Source of the DNA: Lachnospiraceae bacterium | Lineage (GTDB): Bacteria; Bacillota; Clostridia; Lachnospirales; Lachnospiraceae | Direction of reading: 5' to 3' | Assembly (NCBI GenBank): GCA_024680815.1 | Contig: JAILBQ010000009.1 | Location: 1 to 62,062 of the forward strand | DNA: 62,062 nt | Shown: in pieces, positions 16,747 to 24,185 of the stretch | Position numbering within the stretch: position 1 is the first letter of the stretch | Layout: each line of letters starts with the position of its first letter | Program-made: the position numbers and the translations under genes | Notes under the pieces: generated by a model | Databases searched by the model: none | Seen by the model: only the letters and a program-made list of their open reading frames with translations | Told to the model about the DNA's origin: nothing

Positions 16747-17621
16747 TATTTCCCTCCATTCGACTCCTGCTGATATTTTTCATAGGAAGCAGCAAGGATT
16801 CTTTTCATTTCGCTTACCGCTGCCTTTATATCTTCCTTCCAGGAAGGAGCTCCAACATCCCACATTTCGGTCACAAAGCGGCGAATCCCCATTGAAAAGG
16901 CCTTTTGAGTTACTGCAGGGAAGTTCACATGTCCGGAGAAGAACGGAATTTCCCTGAATTTTCCGGGAACGGTTTCCTTAAGATGAAGAGCCACGATATG
17001 ACCCCGTCCGGTTTCCAGATCCTTAAGAACATCACCGCCGTCCGAAACCGCAGCATTGGTGAGATTACCGGAATCAGGGTAGACCCCGAGATAGGGACTG
17101 TTAATCAGGTTTACATAATACATGGCTTTCTCGGTGGTATTCATGAACGGAGTTTCCATTGTTTCAAAGCCTAAAAGGATTCCGTGCCTTGCGGCAATCT
17201 GAACGGCTTCCTCCAGATTTTCCCGGAAGAGCCTTTCACTTTCCTCAGTGTGCTCTTCGTAATAAACATCGTAGCCTGCCAGCTGGATTATACGCACTCC
17301 GAGATCATCGGAGAGCTCCACGGCCTTCTTCATTATTTCCATGCTGCGGCGGCGCACCTCGGCATCGGCCGAACCGAAGGGATATTTGCGGTGCCCGGAA
17401 AGACACATGCTGCGGATCGGGAGGCCCGTTTCCCGCATATCCCTGATAAGCAGGGAACGCTCCTCGCCGGACCACTCGAGGCGGGAGAGCTTCGAGTCGG
17501 TTTCATCTATGCTTATTTCCAGAAAATCGTAGCCGCATTCTTTTGCGCATAAAAGCTTATCCCTCCAGGACAGATTATCCCGGAGGGCCTTTTCGTAAAG
17601 CCCGATCACATAATCCTTCAT
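16746..17621 (-). CDS. L-ribulose/L-xylulose-5-phosphate 3-epimerase (UlaE/SgbU family)
   Basis: A 291-residue xylose-isomerase-like TIM barrel. It begins IGLYEKALRDNLSWRDKL and has FLEISIDETDSKLSRLEW, SMCLSGHRKYPFG, IQLAGYDVYYE, FETMETPFMNT, YPDSGNLTN and HLKETVPGKF, which closely follow UlaE/SgbU enzymes, including the metal-binding Glu, Asp, His and Glu positions. These epimerise L-xylulose 5-phosphate to L-ribulose 5-phosphate in ascorbate and related pathways. It lies 17 bases after the FliM-motif gene and overlaps the RPE-family gene. No ascorbate PTS genes are here; the nearby ABC transporter may bring in the substrate. Confidence 0.9.
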   Translation of the reverse strand: MKDYVIGLYEKALRDNLSWRDKLLCAKECGYDFLEISIDETDSKLSRLEWSGEERSLLIRDMRETGLPIRSMCLSGHRKYPFGSADAEVRRRSMEIMKKAVELSDDLGVRIIQLAGYDVYYEEHTEESERLFRENLEEAVQIAARHGILLGFETMETPFMNTTEKAMYYVNLINSPYLGVYPDSGNLTNAAVSDGGDVLKDLETGRGHIVALHLKETVPGKFREIPFFSGHVNFPAVTQKAFSMGIRRFVTEMWDVGAPSWKEDIKAAVSEMKRILAASYEKYQQESNGGK

Positions 17622-17638
17622 GAAAAGCTGATCCTCCT

Positions 17639-18010
17639 TTATTTCAGTTGACTGAGTATCTCGATGAGTCTGTCGATTTCCTTCTGGGAAAGAACGGTCT
17701 GGTTTCTGGCCAGCTCCTCGGAAAAAGCGCCGGTTTCGTCATATTCCTTAATGGCCGTGAGCGCTTCGATCAGTGAGTCGATCTCCGGCTGGCTTAAAAC
17801 CGTGCCAGCATCAGGTGCGGCAAGACCTGGCTTCTCCCCTGTGGAAACGATATTCAAAGATTTGATCAGAGCGTCGATTTCCGGCTGAGTCAGAACGACC
17901 TGATTTTTTAAGAGATCCTCGGAAATCACATCGGAATCGCCGTAGTTTCTGACTGTGTTTAAAGCCTCAATTAGTTCGTCGATTTCTTTCTGGGTAAGAA
18001 TTCTTTCCAT
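17639..18010 (-). CDS. Small protein with four FliM-like LSQxEIDxLI motifs
   Basis: I do not know a named family. The 123-residue protein consists of four copies of L-[ST]-Q-[KP]-E-I-D-x-L-I at residues 5-20, 40-55, 72-87 and 107-122. Linkers 1-2 and 3-4 are related (VISEDLLKNQ against AFSEELARNQ), so an ancestral two-motif unit was duplicated. The motif closely resembles the N-terminal CheY-P-binding peptide of the flagellar switch protein FliM (ILSQAEIDALL in E. coli). No FliM middle or C-terminal domain is present, and no signal peptide or membrane helix. The start is ATG 18010 because GGAGAGG lies 5 bases before it; an upstream ATG at 18055 has no such site. It is first in an operon with two sugar epimerases. 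Confidence 0.85.
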   Translation of the reverse strand: MERILTQKEIDELIEALNTVRNYGDSDVISEDLLKNQVVLTQPEIDALIKSLNIVSTGEKPGLAAPDAGTVLSQPEIDSLIEALTAIKEYDETGAFSEELARNQTVLSQKEIDRLIEILSQLK

Positions 18011-18069
18011 GGCAGCCTCTCCGGTAAAAATCTTTGGTTCTGATGATGCCCGCAAAGGGCTCGCTACTT

Positions 18070-18098
18070 ATTATAGTAGCATATCCCTCAAATGTCCA
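18070..18098 (-). promoter_or_regulatory. Promoter of the FliM-motif/epimerase operon
   Basis: On the minus strand: TGGACA (18098-18093), 17-base spacer, TATAAT (18075-18070). It gives a leader of about 55 bases ending in the GGAGAGG ribosome site. It is divergent from the promoter at 18188. Confidence 0.6.
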
Positions 18099-18187
18099 TT
18101 GATGACGCTTTTATACGAAAGGCACAAAAAACAACACTTTTCTCTATAGGATTACCTTGTTTTTGTTTGAGTTTATGAATATTTTAG

Positions 18188-18216
18188 TTGATTTTTATGC
18201 CCGATTACGTTATTAT
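18188..18216 (+). promoter_or_regulatory. Promoter of the sugar-binding protein gene
   Basis: TTGATT (18188-18193), 17-base spacer containing CCCG, TATTAT (18211-18216). Nearly the same as the promoter at 12416-12444. Together with the minus-strand promoter it accounts for the 300-base gap at 18011-18309. The leader is about 85 bases and ends in AAAGGGAGGA. Confidence 0.65.
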
Positions 18217-18309
18217 TAATAACACATTGATAAGGAACTGTTGCGGAAATTTTTTTTCGTCCGAACAGTTCGGAAACAAAAAATATTTTAAAAGGGAGGA
18301 AACAAATTC

Positions 18310-19557
18310 ATGGTTTTGAAGAAAATCGCGGCAATCGGAATAAGTGCTCTGATGGTTGCAACAATGGTCGGATGCGGTGCCACGGCTTCTACAGGCGCAG
18401 CTGCCGATGCGGCGGGCGAAGCTCAGGCTACCGGCGCTGCAGCGGCTGAGGCGGCTGCTGACGCTGCGGGAGCGGCTGATGCCGGTTCGGGCGAAATCGT
18501 CGATGACGGCCCCGGCGCAGGCGTGCACGTGTTCATGTTCAAGTCCACCGGAAACGCTTTCGGCGATCTGATGTATGAAGGCTTCTCGGAGTATATGCAT
18601 TCCATCGGAGAGAAGACCACCTATCAGAGCCCGGCCGAAACCACAGTTGCGGCACAGGTTCAGATGCTGGACGAGCTGATCACCCAGGGCGTGGCTTCTA
18701 TCACGATCTCCACGAACGGCGATTCCGGTTATGATCAGGTGTTCAAGAAAGCACAGGATGCCGGCATTCCGATTATTTCCATCGACTCCGCGGCCAGCCC
18801 GGACTATCGTATCACCCATGTCAATCAGGCTGAGACCGAGGACATCGGCGCCTATCTTGTACAGGCGGCCGTCCTCATCAAGCTCGGCATTGACTATCCC
18901 GGCGACGGAAAGATGAAGGATACCTTAACTACAGAGCTCGCAAACTACAGCGGCGACCCCATCAAGCTCGGCGTTCTTTCAGCCGGTATCGATACTCCCG
19001 TTCAGAACGGCTGGATCGCAGCCATGGAGAAAGAGCTCTCCGATCCGATTTATTCCGGAAAGGTTGATCCCGAAATCGATAAGAAATACGGTAACGACGA
19101 TCTGACAGAGTCCACTACACAGGCCCAGGCCTTTGTTTCCGAGGGCAAGGTTGACGCGATCATTTCCCCGACCACCATCGGTATCGTTGCTGCAGGCCAG
19201 GTGTTAAAGAGCACCAACAGCCCCATCGTTTTAACCGGTCTCGGACTTCCCAGCGAGATGCAGTCCTTCATGCCCGCAACTGCGGACGACAACGCGTTTG
19301 ACTTTGTCTGCCCGTACATGATGCTGTGGGATGTTATCCATCTCGGCGCTGTTGCCGGCGGTGTGCAGCAGGCAATCAAGGAGAACGGCTTTGACGGTGC
19401 CGTAGGCTCCAAGTTCACAATGAACGCCTTCCGTGACTATCCGGAGCAGGAGTATGAAGGCTACACCTTCGCCAGCGACGGCGGCACGGCTGTTCTTGCC
19501 GGAACTCCTTACGTGTTCTACAAGGACAACATGGCTCAGTGGATTAACGTACTGTAA
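18310..19557 (+). CDS. Sugar ABC transporter substrate-binding lipoprotein (RhaS/LsrB-like)
   Basis: Extracellular binding protein of the second sugar transporter. Residues 1-22 form a lipoprotein signal with lipobox MVGC. An Ala/Gly-rich tether runs to about residue 62, then a periplasmic-binding type 1 fold (FMFKSTGNAFGDLMYEGF, ITISTNGDSGYDQVF, GIPIISIDSAASPDYRITH, IISPTTIGIVAAGQVL). At 415 residues it is longer than ribose binders and matches rhamnose/AI-2 binders in size. It is separated from its ATPase and permeases by the minus-strand epimerase operon but has a near-identical promoter. It ends at a strong bidirectional hairpin. Confidence 0.92.
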   Translation: MVLKKIAAIGISALMVATMVGCGATASTGAAADAAGEAQATGAAAAEAAADAAGAADAGSGEIVDDGPGAGVHVFMFKSTGNAFGDLMYEGFSEYMHSIGEKTTYQSPAETTVAAQVQMLDELITQGVASITISTNGDSGYDQVFKKAQDAGIPIISIDSAASPDYRITHVNQAETEDIGAYLVQAAVLIKLGIDYPGDGKMKDTLTTELANYSGDPIKLGVLSAGIDTPVQNGWIAAMEKELSDPIYSGKVDPEIDKKYGNDDLTESTTQAQAFVSEGKVDAIISPTTIGIVAAGQVLKSTNSPIVLTGLGLPSEMQSFMPATADDNAFDFVCPYMMLWDVIHLGAVAGGVQQAIKENGFDGAVGSKFTMNAFRDYPEQEYEGYTFASDGGTAVLAGTPYVFYKDNMAQWINVL

Positions 19558-19582
19558 AAAGCAGGATAAAAGCTTCAAAGTA

Positions 19583-19621
19583 AAAAGAGGCACAGCCGTG
19601 TAAAGCGGCTGTGCCTCTTTT
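19583..19621 (+). terminator. Bidirectional terminator between binding protein and metA
   Basis: AAAAGAGGCACAGCCG (19583-19598) pairs perfectly with CGGCTGTGCCTCTTTT (19606-19621), leaving a 7-base loop. T runs on both strands serve the two convergent genes. Confidence 0.92.
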
Positions 19622-19641
19622 CCGATAAAGCCTCAGGCGGA

Positions 19642-20550
19642 TCAGGAGATTTCGTAGGGGGTTGCCTGATAGACGTAGTAGTTAAGCCAGTTGGTGTATA
19701 AAATGTTGCAGTGGGAGCGCCACTGAAGCAGGGGACGGGCATTTTCATCATCCCCCGGATAATAGTTTTTCGGAAGAACGGGATCGATGCCCTTATCAAG
19801 ATCCCGCCTGAATTCTTTGTCGAGGGTGATCCGGTCGTACTCCGGGTGGCCCATGACGAAAACCTGGCTTCCGTCCGCCTTCATGCAGAGGTAGACTCCG
19901 GCTTCTTCGGATTCAGCCAGGACAAGAAGGTCTTTCTCCGCGTAGATATCTTCGCTTTTCACGCAGGTATAGCGGCTGTGGGGAGCTGAAAATACATCGT
20001 CAAAGCCCCGCACAAGGGGAATTTTACGGTTTTTCACCCTCTGGGCGTAAATTCCGGAGAGCTTTTCCGGAAGCTCATGCTTCTTCAGGCCGTAGTGGTA
20101 GTAAAGCCCGGCCTGGGCGCCCCAGCAGATATGGAAGGTGCTGGTGACGTTTGTCTTCGACCACTCAAAGATGTCACAGAGCTCCTTCCAGTAATCCACA
20201 TCTTCAAATTCCATCTGCTCCACCGGTGCCCCGGTAATTATAAGGCCGTCAAACTGGTGCATTCTGACCTCGTCCCAGGCAATGTAGAACTGGTTTAAGT
20301 GGTTGGCCGAAACATTTCTGGAAACGTGGTTTTTGACCATCAGAAATTTGATATCGATCTGCAGCGGTGTATTTGAAAGGGCACGTAAGAGCTGGAGCTC
20401 CGTGTCCTCCTTTAAGGGCATGAGGTTTAAGATTCCGACTCTTAAGGGGCGGATATCCTGGTGCAGGGCGCGGAATTCGTCCATCACAAATATGTTTTCT
20501 TCTTCAAGAATCTCCTTGGCCGGAAGATTGCTCTGAACCTTAATCGGCAT
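19642..20550 (-). CDS. metA: Homoserine O-acetyltransferase (MetA family)
   Basis: First committed step of methionine synthesis: acylates the hydroxyl of homoserine. The 302-residue protein carries catalytic Cys142 in FHICWGAQAG, His235 and Glu237 in GHPEYD. Residue 111 is Glu (TGAPVEQMEFEDV), the residue known to give acetyl-CoA rather than succinyl-CoA specificity in this family, so the enzyme is better called an acetyltransferase despite the usual succinyltransferase label. The leader is about 30 bases, with no room for a SAM riboswitch. No other methionine gene is nearby. Confidence 0.95.
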   Translation of the reverse strand: MPIKVQSNLPAKEILEEENIFVMDEFRALHQDIRPLRVGILNLMPLKEDTELQLLRALSNTPLQIDIKFLMVKNHVSRNVSANHLNQFYIAWDEVRMHQFDGLIITGAPVEQMEFEDVDYWKELCDIFEWSKTNVTSTFHICWGAQAGLYYHYGLKKHELPEKLSGIYAQRVKNRKIPLVRGFDDVFSAPHSRYTCVKSEDIYAEKDLLVLAESEEAGVYLCMKADGSQVFVMGHPEYDRITLDKEFRRDLDKGIDPVLPKNYYPGDDENARPLLQWRSHCNILYTNWLNYYVYQATPYEIS

Positions 20551-20582
20551 GGCTCGCTCCTTTTCGTCTGGTTTTTCCGCTA

Positions 20583-20611
20583 ACTATACCATTAGTTCGC
20601 CCATTCTTCAA
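20583..20611 (-). promoter_or_regulatory. metA promoter
   Basis: On the minus strand: TTGAAG (20611-20606), 17-base spacer, TATAGT (20588-20583). It is divergent from the promoter at 20623; the two -35 boxes are only 11 bases apart. Confidence 0.55.
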
Positions 20612-20622
20612 GAACAGATCAA

Positions 20623-20651
20623 TTGTACAGAGGTATTATTTTTGCTATAAT
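20623..20651 (+). promoter_or_regulatory. Promoter of the 817-residue protein gene
   Basis: TTGTAC (20623-20628), 17-base spacer, TATAAT (20646-20651). The ribosome site GAGGAAGGAAG precedes the ATG at 20694. Confidence 0.6.
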
Positions 20652-20693
20652 AATCGCCGGTATAAACAACTGTTGCAGTAGAGGAAGGAAGCC

Positions 20694-23147
20694 ATGGAAT
20701 CAGCCCGGAAAAAACGCTATACGGTCCGGTATGGGGAGGACATCGGAAGACATAAGGATACTCCGGAGGATTTTCTTAAGACAGTGTTCGCCCTGGACGA
20801 AGAGGTCTATAAATGGCATCCTGACTATATCGGGGTGTTGGAAAACCTGGTAGACCGGTACGAAGCCTTTAAAAAGAGCTTTGTCTGCCTCATGGACGGG
20901 GAGGAGCTGGCGGGCTATATCTGTTTCTTTCCGGTGAAGGAAGAGCTGTGGAACCGTATAGTCTGTCCCGTGGATGAGGAAAGCGGGACGGATCTTACGG
21001 TCTGGGGGGATGCCCGTGACGGGGACGGTAAGCCGGTACTTGATAAGGACGGAAGACCGGTAAAGTGGGAGCTCATCCCGGACGACGATATAAAAGGAAC
21101 CGATATTATTCCCGATCCCGCCCCTGGAGACCTGATTCTTACCGGGGAAGACGGAGAGGGTTATATCAGCCGGGAAAAGGGTGATAAAGAGGAGGGGACA
21201 ATAAAGAGGGAAAAGGCCGAAAATGAAGAAAAGCTGAACCTCTTTATTATTTCCATAGCGGTAAGGGAAAAATACCGGAAGGATCATGTGGCTTCGAAGG
21301 AACTGATGGAAGCCTGGATAGAATATCTCAATCTTCTTAAGAAATGCGTTCACCGGGAAATCGGCGCCATATCGGCCGTGACGGTTTCGGAGGGGGGAAG
21401 AAATTTCCTTCGGTCCATGCTGTTTCGTGTGGCCAGGGAATGCTCGGATGAGGAGCGAAACCTCGTATATGTCTGCGACGGCCTCCGCCTCGCCCGGCTT
21501 CTTAACGGCCAGACCTACCGCAAGACCTTCAGGGATGACGTATATATCATGCTGCCCTTTGAAGCAGGCGACGAAGACCCCAGACTTAAGCGGCTTCCTC
21601 CATCTTTTGATACCCTTGAGGACGACTCCGCCCTCCCTCTTTTCAGCCGCTATCTCATGCTGAAGGTCAAGGACAGCCGGGATTTTGAGTGCAGCAACGA
21701 GGTAAGCAAGGAGGTCACGGAGCATTTCCTGGGGGAATTCCTCTTTCTCCATTCCCTGGACGACTATTGCGATGAGAAGGAGGAGGATTACGGGGAAGAG
21801 CCCACGATAATAGGAGAGGAGAAGGTAGAAATCACCCTCCTTATGCACAGACCCACAAGCATGTATCAGGTGCTGCTCTTTTTTCCCGAGAGCCGCTTTT
21901 CCACCTCCCAGATTTTCGACCAATGCAGCAAGAGCTATCTGAAAATCCGGAGTCCGGAGTGGGAGACGGATGATGAGACCGAGCTGGAAATTGACGGTAA
22001 AAAGATTAAGCATTGGCGTATAAATCATTGGAAGGAAAGGGAGGAAGAGCTGCCCGGGGAGGATAGGGCCGGTTTTCTCGAGGATATCAGGGATATCCGC
22101 CTTTCCCACGGGGCTTATCATTATGCTCATTTATTTGATTATCTGGAGGCCTGCTACGGGCTTATTTCGGCAGGAAGCGGGAAGTGCATATCCTGCATGA
22201 CAAAGGAGCCCGAACCCCAGTCGGAAAAGGATATCGTCGAGGTAAACGCAAAGACGACCACCAGGGAGATGATGAATATTCTTTCCGGGGAAACCTATTT
22301 AAGCCTCTTCCAGAATTTCAGGATATATAACGGACCCCTTATAGAAAGTGCCACGACAAATCTTGCGTCCTATGATTACTACACCGCTTATATGTCGGAA
22401 AGGGTGGTGGTGTTCATTCTGACGGAGAAGGTTCTTGAGGATCAGCCTCCCGATGACGACTACATACAGGACTACGAAGTGGAGGAGGGAAGCGGCGAAT
22501 ACCGGGTTTTAACAAGAGTCGGCCTTGCCGCCACTATGCTCTTTATCGTAGAGCTCGTCATGTTCCAGAACACCTCCCTCTTAAAGATGACCACCAGGGT
22601 GTCCAGAGCCCTTACCCAGGCCGGGAACGTCCCCTGGGAATATATCAACCGAGTATACGAGGAATACGGGAAGACGATACAGTTCTGGAAGACCGATAAT
22701 TTCAAATATTACGGTACCCAGTGCGAGGCCAGGCACATCCGGAAGGCCTTTGAAAACGATGAAATGAAGGCGGTCTATAACGAGCAGCAGGAGTATCTCC
22801 AGAAGATCGTGGATTTAAACAACGCGGAGCTGGAGCGCAGGAACAGCACGGTTATCAATATCGTCGGTATCCTTTTAGCGCTCTTCCAGGTCAAGGACTA
22901 CATTGTGGATGAGCTGATCACGAAGTTCTACGCGAATGTTCTTCCCGAAAGCTGGATTTCCGACGCTCAATCGGCTACGGAGGCGAGCAGAACCTTTAAT
23001 ACCCTGGTGTTCGGGGGCTTCCTCCTGGCCTTTATCCTGCTGCATCTGTTAAACCGCAGAAGCTTTTATTACAGGATGCGCAGGCTCCTTCATACTGAAG
23101 ACCAGGAGTTTAATACCCCCGGGAAGAAAAAAAAGAATCCGGCATGA
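20694..23147 (+). CDS. Unrecognised 817-residue protein: GNAT-like N-terminus, coiled coil, two C-terminal membrane helices
   Basis: I cannot assign a family. Residues 1-90 and about 180-270 look like a split acetyltransferase-type (GNAT) fold: KSFVCLMDGEELAGYICFFPV resembles a central strand pair and IISIAVREKYRKDHVASKEL resembles the acyl-CoA-binding segment. A charged insert of about 90 residues separates them. Residues 270-630 are unassigned, with no enzyme motif I can name. A coiled-coil-like stretch (about 655-715) leads to two membrane helices (about 719-735 and 770-787) and a basic tail. The paired C-terminal helices after a coiled coil recall CorA or DUF155 architecture, but no GMN motif is present. 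A ThiT-like membrane protein follows 75 bases later. Confidence 0.75.
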   Translation: MESARKKRYTVRYGEDIGRHKDTPEDFLKTVFALDEEVYKWHPDYIGVLENLVDRYEAFKKSFVCLMDGEELAGYICFFPVKEELWNRIVCPVDEESGTDLTVWGDARDGDGKPVLDKDGRPVKWELIPDDDIKGTDIIPDPAPGDLILTGEDGEGYISREKGDKEEGTIKREKAENEEKLNLFIISIAVREKYRKDHVASKELMEAWIEYLNLLKKCVHREIGAISAVTVSEGGRNFLRSMLFRVARECSDEERNLVYVCDGLRLARLLNGQTYRKTFRDDVYIMLPFEAGDEDPRLKRLPPSFDTLEDDSALPLFSRYLMLKVKDSRDFECSNEVSKEVTEHFLGEFLFLHSLDDYCDEKEEDYGEEPTIIGEEKVEITLLMHRPTSMYQVLLFFPESRFSTSQIFDQCSKSYLKIRSPEWETDDETELEIDGKKIKHWRINHWKEREEELPGEDRAGFLEDIRDIRLSHGAYHYAHLFDYLEACYGLISAGSGKCISCMTKEPEPQSEKDIVEVNAKTTTREMMNILSGETYLSLFQNFRIYNGPLIESATTNLASYDYYTAYMSERVVVFILTEKVLEDQPPDDDYIQDYEVEEGSGEYRVLTRVGLAATMLFIVELVMFQNTSLLKMTTRVSRALTQAGNVPWEYINRVYEEYGKTIQFWKTDNFKYYGTQCEARHIRKAFENDEMKAVYNEQQEYLQKIVDLNNAELERRNSTVINIVGILLALFQVKDYIVDELITKFYANVLPESWISDAQSATEASRTFNTLVFGGFLLAFILLHLLNRRSFYYRMRRLLHTEDQEFNTPGKKKKNPA

Positions 23148-23176
23148 AGTCTGCTGAATCATGATGAGCCGGATAT

Positions 23177-23197
23177 GCAATTCGCTTCGCAAATTGC
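23177..23197 (+). repeat. Small intergenic palindrome
   Basis: GCAATT (23177-23182) pairs with AATTGC (23192-23197) around a CGCTTCGC core. It fills part of the 75-base gap between two co-directional genes. It may be a small mRNA-processing or REP-like element. Confidence 0.4.
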
Positions 23198-23222
23198 CAT
23201 CACGCTATGAAATGGAGAGGAA

Positions 23223-24041
23223 ATGAAGCTCGGGTTGGACAACAAATATGTGGATGAGGAGAACCTTGTAAATAATAAGGTTAAGGAGATGCATCAGAGG
23301 CTCCTTAAGGGCTGGTGGAATAATCCGGTGCGCTGGTTTATTGTCCTCCTTGCCTTAAGCCTCGTCCTTTCCTATATCTATATTCTGAGACTCTCCGAGG
23401 GCGGAGACATAACCTTTTTCAGCATGCTGATTCTCTGCCTCATAGGTTATATCGTAAATCCGAAGGCGGGGCTTCTGGCGGCGTTTCTCTTTGCCCTTAT
23501 CCGCTATGGCATTGACTACGTTTTTTCCGGAAAGATTGCGGATGCGATTACTGCCTATGGAGGGCAGCCGGAGCTTTTCATGGAATACCTTACCATTCTG
23601 GCGAGGGACGGGTATCACGTGCTCCATAAGGTCTTCCTGGATACGGGGAATCCGGATTTTGTCCTGATTCTGGGGGATATTTTCGATTACTTTATCGGCT
23701 ATACCCTGTTAGGGCTGTACGGATTTGCCGAGGCTCTTACAATACAGAAGAAGGGAGAGGGTGAAAAGCCCCGGAAGGTTTTTTCACTTCAGGGAGCCTT
23801 TCTTTTTGTGGTAAGCCTACGGTTCATTGAAAGCGTGGTCAGCACTCTTGTTTTTTATATCGAGCCGCAGGTCTGGTTTATCCAGCTCATTGCGGCCGCC
23901 GCCTACAGCTTTATTTACGTATTCATAGAAGGACTGCTTTCCCTTTTTGTTTTTTCCATACCGCAGGTTGTGAATGTCCTGCTGTTTGTCCGGACCGTGG
24001 CCCATACCGAATACAACGAGCGGATATATAAGGAATATTAA
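23223..24041 (+). CDS. Six-helix membrane protein, ThiT-like (ECF S-component-like)
   Basis: A 272-residue integral membrane protein with about six to seven hydrophobic helices. The pattern GLLAAFLFALIRYGIDYVF, then ILGDIFDYFIGYTLLGLYG, then SLRFIESVVSTLVFY, then AAAYSFIYVFIEG parallels the order of motifs in the thiamine S-component ThiT. The His that follows the Arg-Phe-Ile in ThiT is not seen, so the ligand may differ or be lost. It has an extra C-terminal hydrophobic stretch. GGAGAGG lies just before the ATG. It probably shares a transcript with the 817-residue protein. No ECF ATPase genes are nearby. The ThiT relation is an inference from pattern only. Confidence 0.6.
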   Translation: MKLGLDNKYVDEENLVNNKVKEMHQRLLKGWWNNPVRWFIVLLALSLVLSYIYILRLSEGGDITFFSMLILCLIGYIVNPKAGLLAAFLFALIRYGIDYVFSGKIADAITAYGGQPELFMEYLTILARDGYHVLHKVFLDTGNPDFVLILGDIFDYFIGYTLLGLYGFAEALTIQKKGEGEKPRKVFSLQGAFLFVVSLRFIESVVSTLVFYIEPQVWFIQLIAAAAYSFIYVFIEGLLSLFVFSIPQVVNVLLFVRTVAHTEYNERIYKEY

Positions 24042-24185
24042 AAATACAAATGGCAGCGATGTCATGACTAAAAAACAGCTGAAGTTTTCCGTGGAGTAAA
24101 AAAGCCTTTTCGCATTCTTACGGTTATGATAAAATATCACCTTGGAAAAGCATGATAATTTACTTCTTTTCAGGGGGAGTTATTA

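Noticed and set aside
20551..20693. SAM riboswitch for metA
   Set aside because: Two divergent promoters fill the gap and leave a leader of about 30 bases.
20700..22130. Long open frame (476 codons) on the strand opposite the 817-residue protein
   Set aside because: No ribosome site, odd composition and full overlap with a better-supported gene; it is an antisense shadow of GC-biased codon use.
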